A stretch of DNA of 64,000 nt from UBA8752 sp002336475 (GTDB taxonomy: Bacteria; Bacteroidota; Bacteroidia; Flavobacteriales_D; Sanyastnellaceae): positions 496,001 through 560,000 of the forward strand of contig OX044365.1 in assembly GCA_943846755.1 (NCBI GenBank). The letters run 5' to 3'. Shown here in pieces: positions 17,921 through 26,878 of the stretch. Positions within the stretch are counted from its first letter, which is position 1. Each line of letters starts with the position of its first letter. Both the position numbers and the translations under genes were made by a program. The notes under the pieces are model-generated. The model was not told where the DNA came from. It did not search any database and saw only the letters and a program-made list of their open reading frames with translations.

Positions 17921-20900
17921 TCAGGAGTAGGCCTCGTTCAGCAGGTCCAAAATGCGCGTGGCAGAAGTGACTACCGGAGTTCCTGGCCCAAAAATAGCAG
18001 TCACTCCAGCGGAATAGAGTGTGTCGTAGTCCTCCCGAGGAATCACCCCCCCCACAACCACCAGCATGTCCTCGCGCCCTGCTTTTGTGAGGGCTTCAAC
18101 CAAGGCTGGTACCAACGCCAGATGCCCTGCTGCCAGCGTAGACACACCGACCACATGAACGTCACTTTCGACCGCTTGGCGGGCCACTTCCTCTGGCGTT
18201 TGGAACAAGGAGCCTAAGTCCACATCAAACCCCAAATCAGCAAAGGCGCTGGCTATGACTTTGGCACCACGATCGTGCCCGTCTTGGCCCATTTTGGCGA
18301 CCAAAATGCGCGGCTGGCGGCCAGCAAGAGTTGCGAAACGGGTGGCTTTTTCCACGGCTCTTTTGAATTCTTCTCGGGCACCGAGGTGTTTCCTAAAAAT
18401 ACCACGCACAGGACGGTTCACCGGAACATGACGGTCAAAAACACGCTCGACCGCGTCGGAAATCTCACCCAATGTGCACCTCACCTTCGCAGCAGCCACT
18501 GCCAATTCAAGCAGGTTTGCCGTCCCTGAAGCTCCGGACTCAAGCGCAGCCAGCGCCTCATGTACTGCCGCATCATCGCGGCTTGAACGCAGTTGAGTCA
18601 GCCTTTCTTTTTGGCCCGTCAACACCTCAAGGTGGTCCACTTTCAACACTTCCATAGACTCAGGAGCACGCCCTGGAAATAGATTCAGGCCTATGATCTT
18701 GTCGTTGCCCGCATCGATTCTCGATTGCTTTTCTGCCGCAGCAGTTTCAATCCCACGCATGGGCAGCCCTTGTTCAATCGCTTTGGGCATGCCGCCCGCC
18801 TCTTGCATTTCCCTGATGATGGCGTCCGCAGCATCGACCAATTCAGCGGTTCGTTGTGCCACCGCCATGTCTCCCCCCAACGGGTCTACCCAGCGTGTGG
18901 TTCCCGCTTCCTTCTGCAAGATCAGCTGGGTGTTTCGTGCCACTTTTGCTGTGTCGTCGGTGGGAAGGGCAATGGCTTCGTCCATTGAGTTGGTGTGCAG
19001 GCTCTGTGTGCCTCCCCAGACCGCAGCCAGTGCTTCAATGGCCGTGCGGCCCACGTTGTTCAAAGGGTCCTGCTCAGTCAATGTCCATCCGCTGGTTTGG
19101 CAATGGGTTCGCAGCATAGATGAGCGGGGATTTACCGGATTGAACCTCGCCATCCAACGCGCCCACAACAGCCTGCCAGCCCTGAGTTTGGCCACCTCAG
19201 AAATGACATCCATTCCGATGCCCCAGAAAAAGCTGAGTCGGGGTGCAAAATCATCCACATCCAAGCCCGCATCTACCCCTGCCTGGACATACGCAAGGCC
19301 ATTGGCGATGGTGTAAGCCAGTTCCAATTCCGGTGTCGCCCCTGCTTCCTGCATGTGGTAGCCAGAGATGCTGATAGAATTGAACTTGGGCATGTGCTGC
19401 GCCGTGTAGGCGAAGATGTCGCTGATGATACGCATGCTCGGCCCAGGAGGGTATATGAACGTATTGCGCACCATGAACTCCTTCAAGATGTCGTTCTGAA
19501 TCGTACCTGCAAGTGTCCGTGAATCCACGCCCTGCTCTTCAGCTGCCGCGATGTAAAACGCCATGATGGGCAAGACAGCGCCATTCATGGTCATGGAGAC
19601 CGACATGGTATCCAAAGGAATTCCATCAAACAGGAGCATCATGTCGTCCACGCTGTCGATGGCCACACCCGCTTTTCCAACATCCCCGGAAACACGCGGA
19701 TGATCGCTGTCGTACCCGCGATGGGTGGCCAAATCAAAGGCCACACTCAGGCCTTTTTGGCCAGCCGCGAGGTTGCGCCGATAAAATGCATTCGACGCTG
19801 CTGCGGTGCTGAAGCCCGCATATTGACGAATGGTCCATGGGCGGCTTGTGTACATGCTCGCATAGGGACCGCGCAAATAGGGTGGCACACCAGCACCATG
19901 CCCTTCCCACAGGGGGGCAGCTTCCCCGATGGCGTCCTTGGGAGGCAACGTCACTTTTTGGATGGTCCAGGCCTCTGAACCTGCCTGAAGCACTTCTAAC
20001 GCAGACCGTGAGCCCCACACACTGTTGTAGGCGTCTGCCCCTTCTAAGAATGCCGTGCTGAGGGCCTCGACCATGGGGGACACTAGAGCATCGCCATCAG
20101 CCAGGCCGCATTCCTCGCGCAACAAATGCAGAATATTTCGGGCCCATTTGTCTCCCTTTCCTGAGAGGTCGGCAGGGACATCACCGGGCAATGCTGAGCT
20201 GCCGGCATCCACGGCATCAGGGGCTGACATGGCTGCAGCTGTGCTCCGGATGGCCTGTCGGACCAGGTTTTCCCTGCCTTCTCCTGATCCAAATCCTTGA
20301 TGGCCCACTGTCATCGTGATGCGCGGCCATTGCGATGTTGGCCAATGGCGCAACAGGAGGCGCTTCAGCGCCTCCGCAGACGCCAAGGCCACTATGGGGT
20401 CCTCATTGACCAAGAAGTCCAAAGACACACCCTCTAAACTTCCGCTGAATGCTGGCGCCAATTCTTGAGCACGGCGCAACAACAATGCGAGTGAAGCAGC
20501 CGTGCTCCACCCTGCTTCCGAAAGCCTAGGGTCAGGCAACGCCACCGTTCGCAGCAACCCGTCACCCGTGCAATGCTCGTCTACCACCGCGACATGTGAA
20601 GCCACATCGTCGGATCCTGCCTTCGACAGGTTCCAAGCATTGATCAGCACGCCGCCTTGGATGGGCATCTGGCCGGCCTTTGCGATTTCCTCGGCCGTTG
20701 CACCACCTTCGAATTCGATTTCCACGTAAGCCATCTCCACCCCTTCAAGCCACTCCGAGGGTTGGGTACAACCTACCAAACGCAGCACCTCTGCCCCACC
20801 TTCCAAAGCCGGCATGACGCCCTTTTTATCGGCGATTGTACTTCTGATTTTCCAGGGGGTTTCGGGGCGTTTTCTCACCGAGGATACAGGCATTGCAGGT

Positions 20901-21028
20901 TGGTAGACCGGCACTTCCAATTCGTCCTCGATTGCCGTGTTCAACGCTGGATTTGTCCCACGGGCCTGTGCTTCTACAGCCGCTGTCCAATCCCGCCACT
21001 TCCCTTTCGGTGGAAAAGCATCTTCCAT
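17921..21028 (-). CDS. Methylmalonyl-CoA mutase, small-subunit-like domain fused to catalytic subunit
   Basis: Adenosylcobalamin-dependent interconversion of (R)-methylmalonyl-CoA and succinyl-CoA, linking propionate and the TCA cycle. The protein has 1,035 residues. Residues about 1-350 resemble the small (non-catalytic) mutase subunit, including an N-terminal WRDWTAAVEA segment and a degenerate barrel. Residues about 375-890 are the catalytic TIM barrel (PPYLRGPYASMYTSRPWTIRQYAG, then THRGYDSDH). Residues about 900-1035 are the cobalamin domain with DGHDRG (916-921), whose histidine binds cobalt. The family usually has two separate genes or a homodimer without this arrangement, and the usual N-terminal extension of the large subunit is replaced by the small-subunit-like part. 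No gap or frameshift is visible. Monocistronic here, with no epimerase or MeaB gene adjacent. Confidence 0.9.
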   Translation of the reverse strand: MEDAFPPKGKWRDWTAAVEAQARGTNPALNTAIEDELEVPVYQPAMPVSSVRKRPETPWKIRSTIADKKGVMPALEGGAEVLRLVGCTQPSEWLEGVEMAYVEIEFEGGATAEEIAKAGQMPIQGGVLINAWNLSKAGSDDVASHVAVVDEHCTGDGLLRTVALPDPRLSEAGWSTAASLALLLRRAQELAPAFSGSLEGVSLDFLVNEDPIVALASAEALKRLLLRHWPTSQWPRITMTVGHQGFGSGEGRENLVRQAIRSTAAAMSAPDAVDAGSSALPGDVPADLSGKGDKWARNILHLLREECGLADGDALVSPMVEALSTAFLEGADAYNSVWGSRSALEVLQAGSEAWTIQKVTLPPKDAIGEAAPLWEGHGAGVPPYLRGPYASMYTSRPWTIRQYAGFSTAAASNAFYRRNLAAGQKGLSVAFDLATHRGYDSDHPRVSGDVGKAGVAIDSVDDMMLLFDGIPLDTMSVSMTMNGAVLPIMAFYIAAAEEQGVDSRTLAGTIQNDILKEFMVRNTFIYPPGPSMRIISDIFAYTAQHMPKFNSISISGYHMQEAGATPELELAYTIANGLAYVQAGVDAGLDVDDFAPRLSFFWGIGMDVISEVAKLRAGRLLWARWMARFNPVNPRSSMLRTHCQTSGWTLTEQDPLNNVGRTAIEALAAVWGGTQSLHTNSMDEAIALPTDDTAKVARNTQLILQKEAGTTRWVDPLGGDMAVAQRTAELVDAADAIIREMQEAGGMPKAIEQGLPMRGIETAAAEKQSRIDAGNDKIIGLNLFPGRAPESMEVLKVDHLEVLTGQKERLTQLRSSRDDAAVHEALAALESGASGTANLLELAVAAAKVRCTLGEISDAVERVFDRHVPVNRPVRGIFRKHLGAREEFKRAVEKATRFATLAGRQPRILVAKMGQDGHDRGAKVIASAFADLGFDVDLGSLFQTPEEVARQAVESDVHVVGVSTLAAGHLALVPALVEALTKAGREDMLVVVGGVIPREDYDTLYSAGVTAIFGPGTPVVTSATRILDLLNEAYS

Positions 21029-21091
21029 GGGGGCAAGTTAAACGGCCCGCGCCCCTAATTTCCCGCTCCGAAGCGTGATTTTGAGTGAACC

Positions 21092-21433
21092 ATGGAACCC
21101 AAAGCCCCCATCAGCCCCGCCGACTTTGCCGCATGCGACCTCCGGGTGGGGACCATAGTGGGTGCCAGCCCCTTGGAAAACGCCCGCCAACCGGCCTACG
21201 TTTTGCAGCTTGACTTTGGCCCTCTGGGCATGCTCAAATCGACCGCACAACTCGCCGCCGACTATACTGCGACAGAACTGATCGGCAAACAAATCGTGGC
21301 CGTTGTGAACTTTCCGCCCAAACAAGTGGGACAGCATCAAAGCCGCTGCCTCGTCCTCGGTGCTGTTCAACAGGGCAGCGTGAGCCTGTTAGAATTGCCC
21401 CGCAGTGTTCCAGCCGGAACTCCAATTTCATGA
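21092..21433 (+). CDS. csaA: CsaA-like tRNA-binding-domain protein
   Basis: Small OB-fold protein of 113 residues in the EMAP-II/tRNA-binding-domain family. In Bacillus the homologue CsaA has chaperone and secretion-related activity and binds tRNA. Diagnostic segments: FAACDLRVGTIVGA (about 12-25), LKSTAQLAADYTATELIGKQ (about 48-67), VVNFPPKQVGQHQS (about 71-84) and a C-terminal VPAGTPIS. It forms a homodimer in known relatives. Four bases separate its stop from the next gene's ATG, suggesting an operon with the HAD phosphatase and the aminotransferase. Confidence 0.9.
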   Translation: MEPKAPISPADFAACDLRVGTIVGASPLENARQPAYVLQLDFGPLGMLKSTAQLAADYTATELIGKQIVAVVNFPPKQVGQHQSRCLVLGAVQQGSVSLLELPRSVPAGTPIS

Positions 21434-21436
21434 GCC

Positions 21437-21967
21437 ATGACACAGCCTGATACAGCCCCGCCAAACTTCACAGGAGCCGCCATTTTATTGGACCGTGATG
21501 GTGTGATCAACCACGACCCCGGCGACTACACCAAAAGCCGCGCGGAATTTCACATTTTGCCCACCGCTTTAGAAGCCATGAAAGCATGGTACGAGGCGGG
21601 TTTCAAGTTGATTGTCATCACAAATCAGGGCGGAATTGCCAAAGGCAAATACACCCATGAGGCCGTGGCCGAAATCCACGATTACCTCAAGTCTGAAGCC
21701 CTGTCCAAGGGAGCCCCCATCTGCGACATCTTCTACAGCCCCCACCATCCTGACTTCGGTAAGAGCTTGAGCCGAAAGCCGGGATCGCTCATGGTGGAAC
21801 GCGCCATCGCCCGTCACAACCTCGATCCGCAGCGCTGTTGGATGTTTGGAGACAAGGCCAGGGACATCGATTGTGCCCTCAGCGCAGGTGTGCCGAACGG
21901 CGTCCTCATGGCCCCGAATGCATCTCTTTTGAATTGGAGGTCGGTCCCGCTGCTCAGTCGGCCTTAA
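21437..21967 (+). CDS. HAD-family phosphatase, GmhB/histidinol-phosphatase-like
   Basis: HAD-superfamily hydrolase of 176 residues, similar to D-glycero-manno-heptose-1,7-bisphosphate phosphatase (GmhB) and histidinol phosphatase. Motif I is LLDRDGVINHD with nucleophile D19 and acid D21. Motif II is VITNQGG, and motif IV is MFGDKARDIDCALSAG. The region where GmhB carries four zinc-binding cysteines reads YSPHHPDFGKSLSRKP: the surrounding SPHHP and RKP motifs remain but the cysteines are replaced. That makes the exact substrate uncertain. It sits between csaA and a class IV aminotransferase gene, 4 and 9 bases from them. Confidence 0.82.
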   Translation: MTQPDTAPPNFTGAAILLDRDGVINHDPGDYTKSRAEFHILPTALEAMKAWYEAGFKLIVITNQGGIAKGKYTHEAVAEIHDYLKSEALSKGAPICDIFYSPHHPDFGKSLSRKPGSLMVERAIARHNLDPQRCWMFGDKARDIDCALSAGVPNGVLMAPNASLLNWRSVPLLSRP

Positions 21968-21976
21968 TTTTGCCCC

Positions 21977-22840
21977 GTGCAAAACCTCCTTTACAACGGT
22001 GAATTCAGGTCTTTCGACGGGCAAGGCGCACCGGTAATTTCGCTGGAAAACCGCGCCTTTCTTTATGCAGATGGGATCTTTGAGACCATCCGCGTGATGA
22101 ACGGACTGCCCCTGTTTCTGGAAAGTCACTTCGAGCGCATGCGCGAAGGCCTGAAAGCACACCGCATCCACCCCCCGCTTGGGTTTACGCCGGTTCAAAT
22201 TAAAAAGGACATCATCCGGCTCCTTGAAAAGGAAGGCCTCACAGGGAGTGCCCGAATCCGCATGACCCTGAGCCGGCGAGGTACAGGTTATTACTCACCA
22301 GTGGGCAGTGACCTGGATGTGGTCATGACTGCTGAGCCGATTTCCGTTGCCGATTACAGCCTCAACGAGAAGGGGCTCTCGGTGGACATCTACCCTGAGA
22401 TGAAGTGCACGCCCAACCACTTGACGCGCTTTAAGAACCTCGCGGCAAACATCTACATCCAAAGTGGGCTCTGGGCGCAGGAGCAAAACCTGGACACCGC
22501 TTTGATCCAGAACGACCGTATGGGTCTGATCGAGAGCACCTCCTCTAACCTATTCTTGGTTTCGAATGGGGTACTGTACACCCCGGGATTGGAGGGTGGC
22601 GCCACGGCGGGCATCATGCGCGCAGAGATCATCAACATCGCCTTAGAGTTTGGCATGAAGGTGTATGAATGCAACCTGACGCCTCAAAACATGCTCATCG
22701 CCGATGAAGTGTTTTTGACCAATGCCATTCAAGGGTTGCAATGGGTGGGCAGCTACAGGACCAAACGGTACTTCAACGCTTCCATCCAGGAACTGGTGAG
22801 GGCTTTGAATGTGCGGGCCACTGCACAGCTTCAGTCCTGA
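21977..22840 (+). CDS. Class IV PLP-dependent aminotransferase/lyase (aminodeoxychorismate lyase or D-/branched-chain aminotransferase type)
   Basis: Fold-type IV PLP enzyme of 287 residues using a GTG start (MQNLLYNGEF). Features: FLYADGIFETIRV near 28-40, the Schiff-base lysine K153 in LTRFKNLAANIY, GLIESTSSNLF near 183-193, and a GATAGIMR phosphate-binding segment near 213-220. These are shared by 4-amino-4-deoxychorismate lyase (PabC), D-amino acid and branched-chain aminotransferases. The short length and SLENRAFLYADG start fit PabC-like proteins in Bacteroidota, but the specificity cannot be decided. Its last 10 bases overlap the convergent permease gene. Confidence 0.85.
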   Translation: MQNLLYNGEFRSFDGQGAPVISLENRAFLYADGIFETIRVMNGLPLFLESHFERMREGLKAHRIHPPLGFTPVQIKKDIIRLLEKEGLTGSARIRMTLSRRGTGYYSPVGSDLDVVMTAEPISVADYSLNEKGLSVDIYPEMKCTPNHLTRFKNLAANIYIQSGLWAQEQNLDTALIQNDRMGLIESTSSNLFLVSNGVLYTPGLEGGATAGIMRAEIINIALEFGMKVYECNLTPQNMLIADEVFLTNAIQGLQWVGSYRTKRYFNASIQELVRALNVRATAQLQS

Positions 22841-23831
22841 GTGGCCCTCGGGTCCAAAAGCCGATAGGTCAAGTCAGCCAGAGCGTTGACCGCTACGAAC
22901 GTAAAGCTCACCACGAGCACGCCTCCCATGACCACTGGCAAATCCTGTTGTTCTAACGCCTCGAACAGCAGGAAACCCAAGCCCCGCCATCCAAAGACAA
23001 ACTCCACAAAAACTGCCCCGGCGAGCAATTGAGCGAGCCATCCACTGGCGGCAGTAACGACGGGGTTCAGCGCATTGCGCAGCACATGATGGCGCATCAC
23101 TTCAGATTCGGAGGCCCCAAAAGCACGTGCTGTTTGGACATGAGGAGCTGCCAACACATCCAATGCTGCGCCGCGCATCAACTGTGAGAGCACCGCCAGT
23201 GGCCGGAGTCCCAGCGTTACCGCAGGCAATATCAGGTTGCGCATCGCCAAGGTCTTTTGGCCCTGATCGTTCAGGTCCCAGAGGCTGCCTGTCAAGGGCA
23301 GGCCGGTCCATCCCCCCCATTTCACAGCAAAGACATACCCCAGTAAAATGGCCATGAAAAACGACGGAGCGCTCATGCCCAATACGCTGCCCCCAACTGC
23401 AATTCGGTCAAACCAGCCGCCTGGGTTTCTGGCCGCAAGCAAGCCCATTGGAAGCCCCAGTACCACTGCGAAGAGGAGTGCTGACACAGCGAGAAGGGCC
23501 GTGGCGGGCAAGGCTTGCATCAACAGTGAGCCCACCGAGGCAGGCCGCACAAAACTCTCTCCCAAAGAAGGCCACCTCGCTCCCCATCCACCGTCTTCCG
23601 TGGTCCCCAATGGGGAAAGGGCCTGCAAGGCATTGACGTAGCGTATCCATGGGGGATCATCCAAGCCAAAGCGCGCCCTTAAGTCTGCAATGACTTCGGG
23701 GTCTGCTTGCTGTCCTGCCAGCTGACGGGCGGGTCCGGAACTGCCGTGAAAATGAGAAAAACAAGGGTGAAACTGCCCCAGAGTACCGCAGCGCCCCGTG
23801 CCCAATGCTTCCAAACCCCGCTGCTCCTCAT
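22831..23831 (-). CDS. OppB/DppB-like ABC transporter permease, frameshifted
   Basis: Inner-membrane permease of a peptide/nickel-type ABC importer. The main frame (from about 23728 down) has the loop of this family, several membrane segments and the EAA-like coupling motif (RAFGASESEVMRHHVLRN). The true N-terminus, MRSSGVWKHWARGAAVLWGS with a hydrophobic helix to FTAVPDP, is in another frame starting at ATG 23831, 7 bases after the upstream gene. Adding one base in the G/C-rich stretch 23726-23738 joins the two frames and restores a typical VP-DPARQLAG loop. Read without repair, the gene has no natural start. No OppC, ATPase or binding-protein gene is next to it. It may be a pseudogene or carry a sequencing error. 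Confidence 0.75.
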
Positions 23832-23837
23832 CCGCAA

Positions 23838-25217
23838 TCAGTGGGCTCCTTGGAGGTCAGAAAACGCTTCGGGAAAATCGCGCCAAGCCCACTTTTCGAG
23901 GACCACTCCATCCTTGAGCAACACCATACCCGGGTTGCTGCGGACGATGATTTTGAGTTCGGTAGGATCGGTCGAATAGAAATCATAGCCAGCCTGGTGC
24001 TGGGCTTTGTATGCCGCCGCATCTTCAGCCGTTGACGGCGTCAATGCCGCGGTGCGCCAACCTTGAGCGGCAGCGTCGGCGAACAGACCATTGATCTGGG
24101 CTTGGCCCCGGGCTTCCGAAGCTTTCAAATCTTTGGATATGTGCAACAGGGTGTAGCCATCGCCCAGCAATTCGCCGAGCAGGCTGTTTCCAGCTTCATC
24201 GGTCGCATCCAAGTCGAATATCAAGGGCTCGTAACCCTCGGACACCTTAAACTCTCGAGCGCCATCCCAATCGGCTTCTGGGTAAGCTGCTTTAAACGCC
24301 TCGTCCTGCCACAGTTTTCCCGCCATATAGGCCGATTGAAGCACGACCGTGTCCGCCCCGTTGGCCGGATCAAAGAAGCGCACTTCCTTGTCAAATACAG
24401 GCGGATCCAGCCCCAATTCGTCCGCAGAGGCCATGTTCCTGTTGAGGTCCTCCCCCACGGCATATGGCCGGTAATCCTTTGCTGGCAAATGGCGCAACGT
24501 GTAGGATTGGAATCCGATGGCCACAAGCAGCACTCCGGCCGCCATGGCCCATTCTTGCCCCTCCTTTTTCCAACGGCGGCGCACCCCTTCGGCAGCAGCA
24601 AGGCCCATGGCCAAGAAGAGCGTAGGAAAGCCCCATTCCAACATGGTCTCACCAAACATCCAAGTGATGAGCAATGCGGTCGCATACATCCAGAGCGCGC
24701 GGTTGCGTTCGTTGAGCCCGTATCCTCCGGTCCAAGCGCTGATCATGACGGGCAGCAGCAAAATCAGCAGTACCAAGTCTTTGATGAAGCTCTCATGTGG
24801 GGTGAGTGGAATCGCGTTACCGAAACATCCACAGCTCAGCACACACTGGTTGGGGATGATGACTTCAATGCCATTTTCAATGATGGTTTTACTGCCAAAA
24901 GGATCGCAGTGATCGGTGTACCACGTGAGCCATGTAAAAAAGAGCATCAACACCAAGGTCAATGCGGTGGTCAACCTCGGTAAGGCGCCCACGAGCAAGG
25001 CCACTCCGAGCAGCACCTCGCCGATGGAGGCCAGCATGCCCAACTCAAGGGCGTAAGGCGCCCATGCTTCAAGGTTCAACGCACCAGGCTCGAAATACTC
25101 TTCGAGCTTGTACATGAAGCCCAAAGCATCATTGATCTTGATGAGTCCCGAGACGACAAACAAGGCGCCCACGAGCACCCGACAAAAGTTGGCGATGGAT
25201 AAAAGGATGTTGCGCAT
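23838..25217 (-). CDS. DoxX/MauE-type membrane protein with C-terminal thioredoxin-like domain (BT_3928-like)
   Basis: Integral membrane protein of 459 residues. The N-terminal half (about 1-245) has around seven hydrophobic segments and the DoxX/MauE pattern (FVVSGLIKINDALGF, then LSCGCFGNAIPLT with a CGCFG cysteine motif). The C-terminal half (about 250-459) is extracytoplasmic-looking and ends in a thioredoxin-like fold segment (YTLLHISKDLKA, IIVRSNPGMVLLKDGVVL) without a CxxC pair. This layout matches a Bacteroidota family of DoxX-related proteins of unknown function; electron transfer or redox maintenance is only inferred. The permease gene starts 7 bases downstream, suggesting co-transcription. 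Confidence 0.8.
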   Translation of the reverse strand: MRNILLSIANFCRVLVGALFVVSGLIKINDALGFMYKLEEYFEPGALNLEAWAPYALELGMLASIGEVLLGVALLVGALPRLTTALTLVLMLFFTWLTWYTDHCDPFGSKTIIENGIEVIIPNQCVLSCGCFGNAIPLTPHESFIKDLVLLILLLPVMISAWTGGYGLNERNRALWMYATALLITWMFGETMLEWGFPTLFLAMGLAAAEGVRRRWKKEGQEWAMAAGVLLVAIGFQSYTLRHLPAKDYRPYAVGEDLNRNMASADELGLDPPVFDKEVRFFDPANGADTVVLQSAYMAGKLWQDEAFKAAYPEADWDGAREFKVSEGYEPLIFDLDATDEAGNSLLGELLGDGYTLLHISKDLKASEARGQAQINGLFADAAAQGWRTAALTPSTAEDAAAYKAQHQAGYDFYSTDPTELKIIVRSNPGMVLLKDGVVLEKWAWRDFPEAFSDLQGAH

Positions 25218-25303
25218 GGCGGTACTGTTCCGGAGTACAATTTCGCCCCGCTTTGCGACTGCACGAACCGCATTAACCGCCGATTAACACGAAGCGCCGT
25301 GGA

Positions 25304-25882
25304 TTACGCAGATTCCAAGTGAATCAGGGCGAATAAGGCGTAATTGGCCATATCCATGTAGCCCGCATCTGCACCCTCGCTCACTTTGGCACCGCCTTCC
25401 AAATCCTCGAGCTGCTTGATCCGCAGCAACTTCATCAAAATCAAATCGGTCAGGCTGGAGACCCGCATGTCGCGCCATGCTTCCCCATAGTCGTGGTTCT
25501 TGCGCGTCATCAAGTCCCGGGTTTGCATAAGGGCGCGGTCAAACAAAGCCGTCGCCTCATCCGCGGGCAGTTCCATGGGACTGTCTTCCGGCAAGTCCAG
25601 TTGAATCAGGGCCATCATACAGTAATTCACAATGGCAACGAATTCGGGCTTGATGCCCTCGTCTACTTTCTGGGTTGCTCCTTCTTGGAGGGTTCGAATG
25701 CGTTGGGCCTTGATGAACAGCTGGTCGGTCAAGGACGACGGTCTGAGCACCCGCCAAGCCGTCCCATAATCGTGCATCTTGTCCAAGAATAGCGCGCGAC
25801 ATGCGGCCACTTGCCCATCATACTGGGTCAGCGTGAGGCCCAGGTCGCCTTCGGAATCGGGGGTCGAGTGTTGGCTGCTCAT
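25304..25882 (-). CDS. DUF1599 domain protein (tandem)
   Basis: Cytoplasmic protein of 192 residues starting MSSQHSTPDSEGD; an in-frame ATG 11 codons upstream (25915) is possible but less likely. It contains two similar halves: LDKMHDYGTAWRVLRPSSLTDQL near residues 30-52 and TRKNHDYGEAWRDMRVSSLTDLI near 118-140, each followed by a helix ending in an N-Y-MALIQL-type segment. This is the DUF1599 (nucleotide-modification-associated) duplication. The function is unproven; families of this type have been linked to nucleotide metabolism. It is divergent from folP, to which it is often adjacent in Bacteroidota as far as I recall. Confidence 0.88.
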   Translation of the reverse strand: MSSQHSTPDSEGDLGLTLTQYDGQVAACRALFLDKMHDYGTAWRVLRPSSLTDQLFIKAQRIRTLQEGATQKVDEGIKPEFVAIVNYCMMALIQLDLPEDSPMELPADEATALFDRALMQTRDLMTRKNHDYGEAWRDMRVSSLTDLILMKLLRIKQLEDLEGGAKVSEGADAGYMDMANYALFALIHLESA

Positions 25883-26008
25883 AGAAGCAGCAATTTGGAG
25901 ACCAATCGGCTGCATCCTTCACATGATGTGCCTCCATCTGCCATCATTTTCCCACAGTCGAAGGTCTGTTTCCGCCGCCACCTTTCCTTTGTAGCTCTTA
26001 CAACAGCC

Positions 26009-26878
26009 ATGTTTGGACGCACAACTCCCCCAGCTTTTGAATTTGAGGGCCGGACCCTTGATTTCAAGGTGCCCCGCATCATGGGGGTGATCAACGCCAC
26101 TCCGGACTCCTTTTTCGATGGAAGCCGCATAGGCCAGGCGCAACAAGCTGCTGAAACCGCCTTGAAAATGGTGGCAGATGGCGCTGATATCCTCGACATT
26201 GGCGGCCAAAGCACCCGACCCGGGGCCGAAACTGTCGGCATCCAGACCGAATGTGACCGCATACTGCCTGCCATCGAGGAAGTCCGCTCAGTGCTGCCCG
26301 ACCACCCCATCAGTGTGGATACCTTCCACGCCAAAGTCGCTTCAAGGGCCCTCGATGCAGGTGCAGACCTTGTCAATGACATTGGAGCTGGGGTTTTGGA
26401 CCCTGCCATGGAAGACCTCGTGGCAGAGCGCAACGTGCCCTACATTCTGATGCACATGCAAGGCAGGCCCGACACCATGCAAAACCGTCCATCCTACGAG
26501 AATGTCACGGAAGAAGTGTTGGCATTCCTAGGGCAACGCTTGGCTGCCTTGAGGCAAAAAGGAGCAACACAGCTTGGCGTCGATCCTGGGTTCGGGTTTG
26601 GAAAAAGTGTGGCGCACAATTATCAACTGCTCGACGCCCTGCATCAATTGTCCACCCTCGGTGTTCCTGTACTGGCCGGCGTTAGCCGCAAGTCTATGAT
26701 ATACAAGGTTCTAGACTCCTCTCCTGCCCAAGCCCTGAATGGCACATCCGTCTTGCATGCCTGGGCTTTGGACCGCGGGGCTCATATCCTGCGCGCCCAC
26801 GATGTGGCAGAAGCGGCAGAATGCGTGAAATTGCACCAAGCACTCACCATGTCCAGATTGCAGCATACCGATGATTGA
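26009..26878 (+). CDS. folP: Dihydropteroate synthase
   Basis: Condenses p-aminobenzoate with 6-hydroxymethyl-dihydropterin pyrophosphate in folate synthesis. The protein has 289 residues, a TIM barrel. I start at MFGRTTPPAFEFEG; upstream in-frame ATGs fall inside the divergent gene. Seen: IMGVINATPDSFFDGSR (about 25-41), DIGGQSTRPGA (about 63-73), SVDTFHAKVA (about 101-110), DIGAG and a C-terminal GVSRKSMIYK with the pterin/sulfonamide-contacting S-R-K. A near-consensus -7 box (TTCCTTTG, 25984-25991) lies 17 bases before the ATG. It overlaps cdaA by 8 bases. Confidence 0.96.
   Translation: MFGRTTPPAFEFEGRTLDFKVPRIMGVINATPDSFFDGSRIGQAQQAAETALKMVADGADILDIGGQSTRPGAETVGIQTECDRILPAIEEVRSVLPDHPISVDTFHAKVASRALDAGADLVNDIGAGVLDPAMEDLVAERNVPYILMHMQGRPDTMQNRPSYENVTEEVLAFLGQRLAALRQKGATQLGVDPGFGFGKSVAHNYQLLDALHQLSTLGVPVLAGVSRKSMIYKVLDSSPAQALNGTSVLHAWALDRGAHILRAHDVAEAAECVKLHQALTMSRLQHTDD

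Noticed and set aside
24063..24983. Rightward open frame of 306 codons opposite the DoxX/MauE-type gene
   Set aside because: No signal, membrane or domain pattern; the leftward gene is well supported.
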